Part shown: positions 10,886 to 22,133 of the stretch, piece after piece
How positions within the stretch are numbered: position 1 is the first letter of the stretch
How the letters are laid out: the number at the start of each line of letters is the position of its first letter
Origin: Cristatella mucedo
Taxonomy: Eukaryota; Bryozoa; Phylactolaemata; Cristatellidae
Length of the DNA: 64,000 nucleotides
Direction of reading: 5' to 3'
NCBI GenBank assembly: GCA_009760855.2
Contig: WPIO01000019.1
Span: 5,996,501 to 6,060,500 of the forward strand
Notes under the pieces: generated by a model
What the model was told of the DNA's origin: nothing
The model's input: the letters and a program-made list of their open reading frames with translations, nothing else
Database searches by the model: none
Position numbers and translations under genes: made by a program

Positions 10886-11751
10886 ATCTAAGTAATAATT
10901 CCAACTTTAGAATGACCCAAGTATGTATACCGTCTATTCCAGGAAATCACCAGCACACAGCATAAGGGAAAAAAAGATACGTTGCATAGGGGACCATTGT
11001 ACTGACGGAATGCCTAACCCGAAAGCCACGCCTTCAGATATTCAACTGTTTATAATACTTGCCGCAAGCTCGGCGGCACTGGAACCACATCCTTTATACC
11101 TCAAATGTGTCGCTAGTGTGATGGCTATCGTTATTGCAAAAGCCTTTCGGAGATTAGGAGGGCTAGTGCCTCCAGGCATAGTAGCTGCTATTAAGGTTTG
11201 CACAGCCAATCACTGCTAACAAGCCCTAGACGCTGCAGTAGCTCGCGAAGATATGGCGACGGTAAAAGAACATGACAGCCTGCGCGTCAAGAACGCCCGA
11301 ATGTTTAGATTCAAAGTAAAGAGCGACCGGTTGCCTGATTTTTCTGTCGTGGAACTGAATGTAAGAAAAGAACTTCGCCTCTAGCGGCAACGATCCTGCA
11401 GCATCTGAACTACCTGGTGCAGTGCTCTATCTATTCGGACTAACAATTCTGCATCCTAAATATTAAGCTGGATAATGCACAGCCGAAGAAGACTTGTGCG
11501 TTACCACCAAGAGCCGCAGATTTCACCCACTGACCAACACCAGATGGCCTTTCATATGGTCTAAGCCATCAGATTGGCACCCAGCTCCTAACGGCTGTAA
11601 CTCAGGAATCTCGAATAATTGTCATAACCTAGCAGACTTGCAATGCTAACATTTATTTACGGTGAAGTCGGTTAAAGACAGCCTCTCGCTAAGTCATCTC
11701 GGAAATTCTCAGCGAGACCAATTGTCATAAATTTTAATTTTTACAATTTCA
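10886..11751. other. Unassigned; one 98-codon open frame
   Basis: An open frame at 10923-11219 (+) encodes FRRLGGLVPPGIVAAIK and can be followed with stops to about 11690. I recognise no family. It could be an old transposon piece. Confidence 0.3.
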
Positions 11752-11875
11752 TTGTTCTTCACGATCCAGGTCGCGGGTTTGAGTCCTGCAGTGGGCGATC
11801 CTGTGCGGTGATAGTCCGAAAGGCTCTTATGCCCTATAAAGAACGAGGCTGTTAAGAGTTTTTTTTATTTTTTCG
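11752..11875 (+). mobile_element. SINE-A (tRNA-derived)
   Basis: A B-box-like GGGTTTGAGTCCTGC at 11774-11789 is followed by the family body: GTGGGCGATCC, GGTGATAG, AAGGCTCTTATGCC and GAGGCTGTTAA. The A-box side is poorly kept. Confidence 0.65.
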
Positions 11876-12164
11876 CCATCGCTCCAATGTACTCCTGAGC
11901 TGCATCGGCGACGTCCCACGCACTCAGCACCAAATAATACTGCTTTTCAGCTTATAACATCTAGCGCTAATGGCAACAACTCCCCGACTGGCAGACCGTC
12001 GCCAAAAGAGAGCGCCTACTACGGGCACGTTCTATAATATATGCCTGCAAGGTGGGAAGTCGTACGTACGGGTATCGTAATAAGCTTAAGCGAGCGACCA
12101 AACCTACGGCAAAAAGTGAAGAATTTGCTTCGGTAAACCGTCCTGTATTGCTCTCAGGAAGCAT
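11876..12164. other. Unassigned spacer
   Basis: Nothing recognised; it lies between a SINE and a LINE. Confidence 0.3.
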
Positions 12165-12990
12165 TACTTTCTAGGTGTCATATTCCAAAGCGACCTCTCG
12201 TTAGACGACCATATCAGCTCCACAGTCAAATCTGCCTATTTTCAGCTCCATAACATTGCTAAAATTCGGGCTTGTTTAGATAAGGATACCACGTCCAAGT
12301 TGGTCCATGCATTCGTGACATCTCGTCTCGACTTCTGCAACTCACTGCTTACTGGCCTACCAGCATGTGCGATCAGGCGATTGCAGCTGGTGCAAAACTC
12401 GGCAGCTAGGCTTGTCTGTCGTGAGCGTCGCAGTTGCCACATTACTCCACTTCTCGCCGACCTACACTGGCTACCAGTCAAGCAACGGATTGACTTCAAG
12501 GTTTTGTCGCTCACTTTTAGGTCCCTTCATTCTATGGCTCCAACCTATCTCTCAGATATACTACCCCACCAGGCCAAGCATCGTACCAGCTCTTTTCGGA
12601 ATCCAACAGTCTACAAATACCTCGTACAAACCTCAAATCCTTTGGAGACCGTGCATTTAGTTCACATGCTCCCAAAGCCTGGAGCTTCTTCCCGACCTGC
12701 GTCAGAACATCCCTGACTTGACCACATTTAAAAAGAACTTAAAAACACACCTGTTTAGGACAGCATTTAGTGGGTCCCTGTGATTTGTCCTTCACGTGCT
12801 GACACTGTGCATGCTCCCACTAACCACATTTGCATGCTGACCCTGTGCATGTCACCCCTAACCATATTATTCATTTTGTTTGTATATCAAGCATGATTTT
12901 ACTCACCGTTCAGTTGCATTTCCCTTTGCATCAAATGTAAGCACCAAGAGAGAGATTGAGTTCTCTGAGGGCGCTTTTTAAAGCACATTA
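12165..12990 (+). mobile_element. LINE-A copy with full 3' end
   Basis: The open stretch 12300-12716 encodes TSRLDFCNSLLTGLPACAI, LQLVQNSAARLVC and LHWLPVKQRIDFKVLSL, typical of the L2/CR1 C-terminus. The LINE-A 3' UTR follows, with the box GAGTTCTCTGAGGGCGC. A frameshift near 12660 separates the last coding part. Confidence 0.85.
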
Positions 12991-13239
12991 TTATTTTTAT
13001 TACTTTTCGCGAGCGTGCAGAGATAAGAATGCCATTCTTCACTGTTTGATTATCAAATCATGGAAGTGGCTCCATCATTATTTCTATTTGCTGCGTGCGT
13101 ACAGGGGTTGGCGTGGACGGCGTGATCCTCGCTCATAGTTCCGGAGAAATATCTCGACAGCATTGACACAAAGCCTTACATGAGACATCCCTGAGGCGAT
13201 ATGAACAGCTGACGATTTAGCACGTAACACATCTAGCAC

Positions 13240-13900
13240 CTATGCAATATTTCTCATGGATCAGAACACACGCTTGTTCCATTGCAGTACGGTCAGCTAG
13301 TAGAAGGTGTCAGCGATCAGAAAGATTTTCGAAACATTCTCTCCCTGTCTGTTGTGCTTCGGAAAGTTATGTCATTGCCATACAAAATCTAGCCCATCAG
13401 GGCCATCCCGCGTTGAGTGCCGAGATTTATTTACCGTGTCCAAGTAAATGTATGCTGGGTCATAACAGCTTTGTGATAGCCTCTGGTTCCAACTGGAGTT
13501 TTGCGGCCCCACATTATCACCCCACCGCCGCCGCCGAAGTTTTCCGTCTTCTGAAGGAGGACGTCAGTGTATGCAGTGCTTCAAAATAGCTTCCTGTCAC
13601 CATTGAAAACAGTGAACTTCGATTCATCAGTCCACACAACTCTTTGTGAGTCGGCTAAGGCTTGCGATGAGCAATCTTGGAGATTCTACTTTGCAGGCGA
13701 AGCCTCCTTAGAACGCTCAGTTGAAGCCCGTCAAAGTGGAAAAGGTCTAAGCAACACTTTTGCAGGAGCAAAGCTGTTCTTCAAGGCTTACTTGTGTTTA
13801 AGGCCCAAGTTTCCCGACCCTTTTGTCAGCAAAGGGGCGATCACGCTGCTCTTTCGATTCCGCGAGGCAGCGAATGGCAACTGCATCTTAACATTGTAGC
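13240..13900 (-). pseudogene. Dead Tc1/mariner transposase copy
   Basis: On the minus strand around 13640-13430 the reading VVWTDESKFTVFNGDRKLF, a stop, then GGGGGVIMWGRKTPVG matches the central catalytic region of Tc1 transposases. The first catalytic Asp sits in WTDES and is followed by the usual GGGxxMxWG motif. Stops and frameshifts before and after show it is inactive. The outer limits are approximate. Confidence 0.75.
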
Positions 13901-14599
13901 ATGCACACTGCGTGGAAATTATAACCGCTCAAGCAATGCGTACCTTTGTCATAGTCACGGGGTATTTAAATACGTTGCCAACACCAGCTTTCGGTGTTTA
14001 AATTGCTTTTGTCAGCATATTGTAAAGCAGCCATTCTCTAAAATTGTATATAATATCAGAGAGTGCAATGTAGACCCGTGGCTCTAAATAAAACCGGACT
14101 AGTGTCGTGGCATCCGGATTGCTTTGCTTGAAAAGGTGCGAAATCGTAACCTTGACCATATTCATCGACCAAAAAACTGCGGACTCAGTATTAATCGTGG
14201 CATCGCCAAATTTCTTGCAGTCTTCACACCAAGTCTCCCTGGGCAGCGCCCATACAATTCTAATGGTGTCGTATTTATCTTTCACATCCAAACCTGTCAT
14301 CATTCCTGTACCTTTCTACTGAACTTGTTAAATTTTGAATTCAGCAAATCACGACACCTCTAATATAACCTACCGACCAATAACAGATTACTGAGCCAGT
14401 CACTTCTTTCGTGGTCACCACCATTGAATCCGGGCCTCCGAAGCTCAAGGTAAACGCTGGCATTTGACCCGAACTTTTCATATAAGCAATGAAGCCACTA
14501 TCAGCCAAAACCCAAATGTTGTTTTTACATGCCCCATGTGTACTGGCACTACAGAAATATTCTACGGTTCGCCGTTAACTAGTGGCGTGCACTCAAGGA
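13901..14599. other. Unassigned region
   Basis: A 101-codon minus open frame (13998-14303) looks like nothing I know; it might be a flank of the Tc1 copy. Confidence 0.3.
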
Positions 14600-14885
14600 T
14601 CTGAGAAACAATACATGAGAACTAAATCTCTTTCCATGCACTTGACATGCAATGGAAAAGATGAGGATGCGATGATTATTGATAAGACACTTCCAGTACA
14701 CACTTACGTATTAGCTCAATGAGGCCTTGGACGAAGCCAAAGGGCGCTGTGAGGAACATTTGCTTATATGTCACTTCGAATGTCGTCGCACGAGGAGATA
14801 TCATGACATCAGTTGCAATAGATATTTCCAGGCTTTAGATGCATATGAACTAAAGGCGCAGTCTCCGAACGATTTGAGGGCGGGC
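14600..14885 (-). mobile_element. Degenerate LINE-A remnant
   Basis: Pieces of the 3' tail (GAGAACTAAATCTCTTTCC on +) and of the C-terminal coding end (CCAGGCTTTAGATGC) are recognisable in minus orientation. Confidence 0.5.
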
Positions 14886-14933
14886 TAGAGAGAAAGAGGA
14901 AAAGGTGAAAAAGAAGAAAGCAAGAAGAAGCAG

Positions 14934-15294
14934 ATGGCGGAGAAGTAGGTGTCAGTGATGTAGTCTGAATTATCGTCATGGCGGAGAAGTAGGTGTCAGT
15001 GATGTAGTCTGAATTATCGTCATGGCGGAGAAGTAGGTGTCAGTGATGTAGTCTGAATTATCGTCATGGCGGAGAAGTAGGTGTCAGTGATGTAGTCTGA
15101 ATTATCGTCATGGCGGAGAAGTAGGTGTCAGTGATGTAGTCTGAATTATCGTCATGGCGGAGAAGTCAGTGATGTGTCAGTGATGTAGTAGTCTGAATTA
15201 TCGTCATGGCGGAGAAGTAGGTGTCAGTGATGTAGTCTGAATTATCGTCATGGCGGAGAAGTAGGTGTCAGTGATGTAGTCTGAATTATCGTCA
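14934..15294. repeat. 44-bp minisatellite, 8 copies
   Basis: Unit begins ATGGCGGAGAAGTAGGTG and ends GAATTATCGTC. Copies start at 14934, 14978, 15022, 15066, 15110, 15154, 15206 and 15250. Most are identical; the copy at 15154 is 52 bp with an internal rearrangement. The unit is not a multiple of 3 and I see no long frame through it. Confidence 0.95.
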
Positions 15295-16028
15295 CGAACG
15301 GCACAGAACACCAGCCGACGAGCAGCACCACCAGTTTATTCTCCCTCCACACGGAGCAGGGCGAAGCACGACTCTCCTCGCCCCTCTCGCCCACCGGAGT
15401 CCCCCGACTCCCTTGTCAAAAGAAACACTAATAGCACGTCCGGGCTGCTTACCACATCGAGTGTCACGGCCCACTCGTACAGCGATCAGGGCAGTGTCAT
15501 CAATTAAATAAAACCACAAGTGAAGCAGGTAGCGGATGCGCTGAGGAGTGGTACTGCACTGCAAATGGTTAGCGCCCTATTGGGGTGGCAGATTTCAGAA
15601 CATCAATGTCAATATGCAGCAGCTACTCTCGCAATGGGCAGCCGTTACGGAGACTGTAATCAAGAATGGGGCATCCTTAAGGTCTGTGCCAGGTCCACAT
15701 TCAGGTTCACAACTATGCCCTCCCTCTTTTCGATGTAATCGCCAAAGCACAATCTAGGGTTTCAGTTTTAGGTAGATACCACGGCTTCACCCATGCTTGC
15801 ATCCCCACTGACTTTCAGTGTATCGAACTCTCGTAGCACTCTTGCAGAACATATTGCTGACATTCACGCCTGTACGGCAGCAAACGCTTTAGAATCGAAT
15901 GAAGATAAAAACAAATTATCAGCTATTAACGCATCTTGTGTAACTCGGAATTGTGCTCGTGGGTCTTAGCCGGATGCTCGCACTTTGCAACTCAAACTGT
16001 TGGTTCGATGCTGCAGCATGTAGTTGTT
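15295..16028. other. Unassigned, GC-richer next to the minisatellite
   Basis: Positions 15295-15480 are richer in G+C than their surroundings. No gene family recognised in any frame. Confidence 0.3.
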
Positions 16029-16150
16029 TATAGCCCACTGCAGGCGAGAGCGATAGCCGCCTGCAGTGGGCCATACACTATCAGCTCTTCTGCCGTTATG
16101 TATAAATGAGGCTGTGGAATCAGCCGAACTTTACTTTGTAAGTTTGGGAA
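16029..16150 (+). mobile_element. SINE-A body fragment with perfect hairpin
   Basis: The family motif CTCTTCTGCCG, TATAAATGAGGCTGT and AATCAGC is kept. Upstream, 16033-16046 and 16058-16071 form a perfect 14-bp inverted repeat around an 11-bp loop. Confidence 0.55.
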
Positions 16151-16239
16151 ACCAAGCCCTTACAATGGGCTCGGCCGCCAGCGAAGCTCCTGTTTCGCCT
16201 GCATTTCGCATACGTGTCCTAGTCCAAAGTGCTTCCTTT

Positions 16240-16640
16240 GTGGCATATGCAAAGTGGCTGGAGAGAGATTAACCTACCCGAGAGCACCGTACAAATGTCT
16301 TATTACCTCCAGCTCCAAAGTAAAGGCTGCCTACTTTTAGCTCATTAAAATTGTACAACTTAGGGCCTGCTAAGAATAGGACACCGAAGCAAGCCAAGGC
16401 CACACATTTGTGACATCTCTAGCTGGACTTCCGTGGTTCACTTTTCGAAGGCATTTCTGCTTGTGCACTAACATGCATACAGTTAGTGCAGAACTCTACC
16501 GCTATGCTTGCCAGCGGTGCATGTCGCTACTGCCAGATTATACATGCTTCCTTTCCAGCATATTTAAAGTGCCTAGAAAGATATTTATTTATCTTAGGGC
16601 ACTGTAAACATCTCTTAATAATAATATTATTATTATTATT
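16240..16640 (+). mobile_element. Degenerate LINE-A pieces
   Basis: A tail remnant at 16250-16300 is followed by a coding remnant at 16320-16560 and a second tail box at 16566-16640 with (ATT)-like end. Confidence 0.5.
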
Positions 16641-16649
16641 GTTAAGACT

Positions 16650-16850
16650 GGGGATTATGGAGCTCAGAAAGGTGCACCAGAGCAGGAGAATACAGAGATG
16701 TAACGGTAAGTGGCAAGACCTTGAAGTCAATGCGCTGCTTTATAATGAACCAGTGGAGGTCGATGAGAAGTCGTTTGATGTGACGGTAGCAACTACATGA
16801 CAGACATGCCTAGCTGCCGGACAACTGTAAGCGTCTTGTTTCGCTGGCAT
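16650..16850 (-). mobile_element. LINE-A coding remnant
   Basis: AGACCTTGAAGTCAATGCG, CCAGTGGAGGTCGATGAG and following words match the minus-strand LINE-A coding region seen at 41380-41500. Confidence 0.55.
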
Positions 16851-17604
16851 ACTGACGTGCAAGGGATGAGGTACTGTAACATGTGCTGACCTGGCTCTGG
16901 CAGCCGTGCCTAAGCACGAGGCTATAGGGTATTGCCAGAACCGAATCCTTATCGAGTAACATGTCAAGAAAGTTGTGTAACATGCACAAGAATTAATCTC
17001 GTAGTCCATAAAAGTGATTAACATACCTCGTGCCACGTTTTACGTGAGAGTGATTATATTTTGAAAGTCGTATCGTCCAGGCGAATTTACGAGCAGAAAA
17101 GAATGCACCAAAAGAATCGTGAGACAATGGATTTAAAAAAGAGTAATTCCAAGAGTAATGCCTAAATGGAAGCTGAATGCAAAACCACTGAAGTCGCACA
17201 GTCGCGGGCCGAGAACACTGGGTTCAACACATGGAAGATGTAGCTGGCTGGGAAATGTCGAATATCCCACGCACACATACGCGCTCGCAAGGGCAAGCTC
17301 GTGCACATATACAGATGCTCGCACAGCACATGCGTGTGCTGGGACAATACTTCGGCATATTAGAGCCAAACGTTAGGCCGATCGCACTGATTGGTTACCA
17401 GCTGGCATTTACCTTGCATGATGTCTTGCTGCGGTACAGCTGCGGCTTCTGCGATTTCAATACTTGATTATTATGTTAATAATATATAAGTAGCATTACA
17501 ATTATGTAACCCCGTAAAATGGGAAAAGTAAAAATTTTCTATGCACTTAACACTTGGTGGATCGCAACAGCGGCAGCTAAATTGTATGACTGACTTTCGT
17601 CGGT
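16851..17604. other. Unassigned region
   Basis: Overlapping short frames at 17133-17467 resemble no known protein. Confidence 0.3.
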
Positions 17605-17985
17605 AGTACTTTATTATATAATGCAATGTAATTTATCTCCGTCTGAAACTCCACAAAGTCATAAAGACCATGTGGGTGTTACGCAGGAGAGTTTTGTGTA
17701 GCGCACTCACAGCCTAAGCGGCTTTCGGTAAGCATTCGGTAGCCAACAGACTTCGTCTCACGCAACGAAGAGAAAGTGGGAAGCATAGTAGAGTCAGGAG
17801 AGCAGTTGAAGTAGTGAGTAGCGTGGAAGTAGCAGCCCAGGACCACTGAAAAGGATGAGCCATAGTCGGCAGCAGGAGAGTAGTTGTCGTTGCTTAAGAA
17901 ATGTTGAAGCGAGTTCCACAGTCTAGGACCTGCAGAGCTAAAGCTTCTGTCGCCAACGGTCTTTAAGTGGAGGAATGGGACAGCT
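17605..17985 (-). mobile_element. LINE-B 3' end (ACATT-type tail)
   Basis: On the minus strand AACAGAAGC-like sequence leads through the same 3' region as 45890-46230, including CGCTTAGGCTGTGAGTGCGC, CACCCACATGGTCTTTATG and GTGGAGTTTCAGACGG, and ends near TACATTGCATT. Confidence 0.7.
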
Positions 17986-18299
17986 AATTTATTATATGCA
18001 AAAAAGGCTGCGATATACAGAATTAGATATTGGCTTGTTGCACTTTAATCTGCACGGACCATGGCCATCAGAACGCCATCGCGCATCTCCGTAAGTGGTT
18101 ATTTCCAGGTAGCTGCTAACCGAGTTCTCGGCTCCCTAGGCTGCTCTTAATTAATTAACCTCTGATTTGTGAGAGTGCAGTCTCTGAAAGTTTACTTATG
18201 CTTAGTTCATTCTGGCGTCATCACGTCAGAGTTATATACGACAGAGGAGCCCGACGTACTATGGGTAGGCGTCGTCGTGTCGAATGAAAGCTTCAGTTA

Positions 18300-18480
18300 T
18301 ATGCAATCACGCCCGGTAAGCGCTAAATGGTTACATCAGTGCACCTCATGCGTACCGAGAGTCTCTTAGGCTTTGAGTAGGCTATAGAAAACTCTCTTGC
18401 CTAACACCCACTTGGTCTTTGTGGTTTGTGGAGTTACAGATAGAGGTACAGGCATACCTCCATTCGAGAAGTCCTTACTT
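18300..18480 (+). mobile_element. LINE-B 3' end remnant
   Basis: TACCGAGAGTCTCTTAGGC, AACACCCACTTGGTCTTTG and GGAGTTACAGATAGAGG match the LINE-B 3' end. It lies about 170 bp before the GCAT start. Confidence 0.65.
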
Positions 18481-18648
18481 ATATCTATGGCCACTTAGTG
18501 GGGGTTCCGACATGGGCGTGTACCAGCCGTCCAATACGATTGGATGCCCGAGGCCAATCGTTGCTGCGTTTACTCGTCTAACCTGCCTACGGCGGCTACC
18601 TGTGTACCCCCTGCTGGGTCGACGTTATTGGCGGCCAAGGATTGAGCT

Positions 18649-18685
18649 ATGACAGCAATTATGAATCGAAATATCTGCTTTCTTG
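18649..18685 (+). CDS. GCAT: GCAT exon 1 (tentative start)
   Basis: ATG at 18649 gives [12 protein letters not shown] and a donor GTATAG at 18686 in phase 1, which fits the acceptor before 18849. The joined leader (basic, no acidic residue for about 30 residues) looks like a mitochondrial presequence. The alternative start is the ATG at 18920, which would drop the leader and give 394 residues, bacterial-like in length. Confidence 0.5.
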
Positions 18686-21600
18686 GTATAGTTTTCTTGG
18701 TACTGCTTTTAAGCTGTGATATGGTGGCTGAGCGGCTGAGTTGCTTGAGATCTTCTGATGGAATAACATTGACGTATACTAACGAGATGTCCTGCTTGGC
18801 GGTTTCTTCGCTTTTGTTGGACTCACGTATCGTCGTACACGTTTTTAGCCCGCCTGCTGGCGAAGTCGCTTGCCAAGAAACCTTGCTCCCTATCATATTC
18901 ATCCCAAGCGGATGCCCAAATGAAGTCGGTGGTGCAAGAGCAGCTGGATGCGATTAGAAAGGCTGGCACGTGGAAGAAGGAAAGAATCATTGTTAGCAAG
19001 CAGACGGACAAGATAAAAGTGTCTGGACAGCCAAAGGAAGTTATTAATTTCTGTGCCAACAATTACTTAGGCCTAGCGGTGAGTGCCTTTTTAGAATCAT
19101 CGCCTGCGGTTGTCGCCACCCAACTACGTTGTACTGGATCTCTTCCTTTACACCCGTCACGCATGCACCCATGCACACACACATGCACGAACACACATGC
19201 GCGAACACACATGCACGAACACACATGCACGAACACACATGCACGAACACACCCACACACAAGCTCTCATTCCTCGTTGAGATCTGGGCAGCTTCTTCTT
19301 GGTCGTAGGCAGCGACACCCTCGAGTAAGCAGGCAAGCGGGCGAGTGTAAGTTTCATCTTAAGCGATCTCGTTCGCACCAACTTTCTTTGGTAGCCTGGA
19401 ATTGGCTCTACTGCCCGAAACTACAATGCATTTGGAGGGATTGATAGAGATAGTTCGTGGCTTGCTACGTGGTTGATCGATTAGATACTCAGTATCAGAC
19501 CACTCGTCTCCCACCACCTGTCCTCCAACTGGGGCCCTAGCTAGCTCCTGAATTTGGCTCAGGAAAGCAATCGGTCGTATAACAAGCGACAAGTATTTAC
19601 TGATTTATGTGGGAAGGGTCCTGCATGATGCACTCTCAACGGGGCATTCTGAATAGTGTTACACTATTGTCAGTTACAAGAAAATTGCATTCGTTAGTTC
19701 CGGCTGTCACGGTAGTGTACCCAGTATGCTATGCTTGCAGGTTCTGACGATGCGCTAGATATTGACCAGCTCTAAGCTGTGATTGCTTCTGTAATTGTGA
19801 AAGTCGGTTATTGTTTCGGCCGTCTTCAATGTCTGTGCGCCCTGCTTTTCTTCTGTCGTACCTCAGAAGCTCAATTAACTCAGCCCAAACCAGGTGATGC
19901 ATTCTTCTTCACCTGACGGTGCGCTCTCTTTCAATGGCTACACTTACTGCGTTGTACGTCCTTTGCTTGTTAGGTTTTTGCTTCCTGCTCTCACGGACTC
20001 TTTCAGCTCACCCCCACCCACACACTCTTCTTTCTTTTTTACTCTTCACTCATGGATGCAGACATACGTGCAGACTCACACCTAAATGTACAACACACTC
20101 TACATCTGTCGGTCGCTATGTCTCTTGCTCTCTGCCTACCTGCCTGCCTGCCTGTCTACCTGCCTAAATACCCGTGTCATTTCCTTGTTACGGCCCTCTG
20201 ATATTCGTCACAGAGCGGTTGAGTCGTAATCCATCTTTACATATATAGGTAGCAAATTCTGAAGCAGCTGCATTTACGAATGGCGAAGCAGTTGCATTCT
20301 TGCATGGACGTACTACCGGCGATCCGAAGCAAATGATAAAGGGGACAGGCGATACAGGACGTAGAAGCATTTGTTTACCGTGTTTACCTTGTATAAAATA
20401 TGCTCCCTTGAACTTGCAGAGTGACCCACAAGTAGTCACGGCAGCAAAAGCAGCTCTTGATTCGCACGGCAACGGTTTGTCTTCAGTGCGATTCATCTGC
20501 GGCACGAATGTAAGTACTGCTGTCTTGTTTTGGGGACTTTATGACAAGTTACGTGTAGCACGGTCAGAAATACTTCGTCGGTGCCGCAGCCTTGAGCAGT
20601 TCGACCGGTCGGCTGTATAGTGCTTGCAAGACGTCGGCATCGGTGGGCGTCATGGACGGTGCTGACGGTACGAATTCAGTGGCACTCATTGGCGGTGGCT
20701 GAAGTGGCAGTAGTGCAGCCAGGCACGCTGTCCCGTCGAGTGAAGACAGCGAAAGGCAGTGAAATCGCTAATGGCTGACAGAGATCAGCGGTAGCTTGAA
20801 CAAGCCCGCGCGCGGAAGCTCATTCGTGGCCTCGGTGTGCTTTGCGGCAGAAGCTGCTGTGAGCAGCGACGAACGACGAGATGAAGAGATGAGAGCCAAG
20901 CAGAAAGTAAGGGATGCGAGTACATGGCGTGGCGTGGCTGTGGTGACGGTAAATTCGTGATGACATCTCTGAAGTGGCTGTTGGTCATTGCAGCTCAGTT
21001 TAGCAGGCGATGTCGATTTGAGCACTTTCCTCGGTGAAAGCAAATAGCGAGTCCAATGGACAAATGCGACGCTGCCCCTCAAGTGCATCGCGGCCTCTCG
21101 AAGAGGCCCTCGAAATAGGGCAAAACGCTAAAAATGGAGAGAACCAGCTGCAGTGAGTTGTGGCTCTGCCGCCAGGAGTCCAAGCTCCCTGGTCACCGTT
21201 GCATGACCTTTGCCCAGCACAGGTCGCGATCACTCATTGGGTAGATGACAGGCAGGCTTGTAGCGACAATAGGGTCGCATACGTGGCAGTCGAGTTGAGA
21301 CTTCGAACCATCTCGACAGTTATTCTTGAGTAGGTAACACCGGCAGGGTTCGCTGCTTGTTGGTGCGTGCGTTCACTATTGAGCACAGGGGGGGGGTCTT
21401 GTTATAGACTATTTATTCGTCACCGTAGGAGAAGGGGGATGAGTTGCAATCAGGCCGACATGGGGCAGAGTAGTGAGCGTGGAAGAAGCCGGATGTGTGG
21501 TCGGGCATGGCTCACCTGTACTGGGCTGACGTCGCGTCGAGATAGAGAGCAAAAAGCGGGTAGCAAGCTGGGTAGCCAGCGGTTGCCACACACCCAATTG

Positions 21601-22046
21601 CTGTCTTACTTTACCCCTTTTCCGTGATATAGTGAGCAGCCCACATTGAACTGGTAGAACAGTTACTTACAACATTGCGATCCTTGTAATCCTATATCTT
21701 ATATTCTTTTGATTGTCGTGTATCTTTTAGGATATACACAAAGAACTGGAGAAGAAGATTGCAGCTTTCCACGGAAAGGAAGATGCGATCTTGTATGGCA
21801 GTTGTTTCGATGCCAATGCCGGCATCTTTGAAGCTCTGCTCACTCCTGATGATGCAGTACTATCTGACGAACTCAATCATGCATCTATAATTGATGGCAT
21901 TCGGCTATGCAAAGCCAAGAAGTTACGTTACAAGCACCTGGACATGGCAGGTATACACGCATCTAGATAGTTGTGTACGAAAGTCAATGGGTGATCTAGG
22001 GAGGCTGACAATCACTTCAGCATTTGCCACCCAACTTCCAGCACTA

Positions 22047-22133
<87 letters not shown>

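Noticed and set aside
14934-15294. CRISPR array
   Set aside because: Units are contiguous with no variable spacers, and the genome is eukaryotic.
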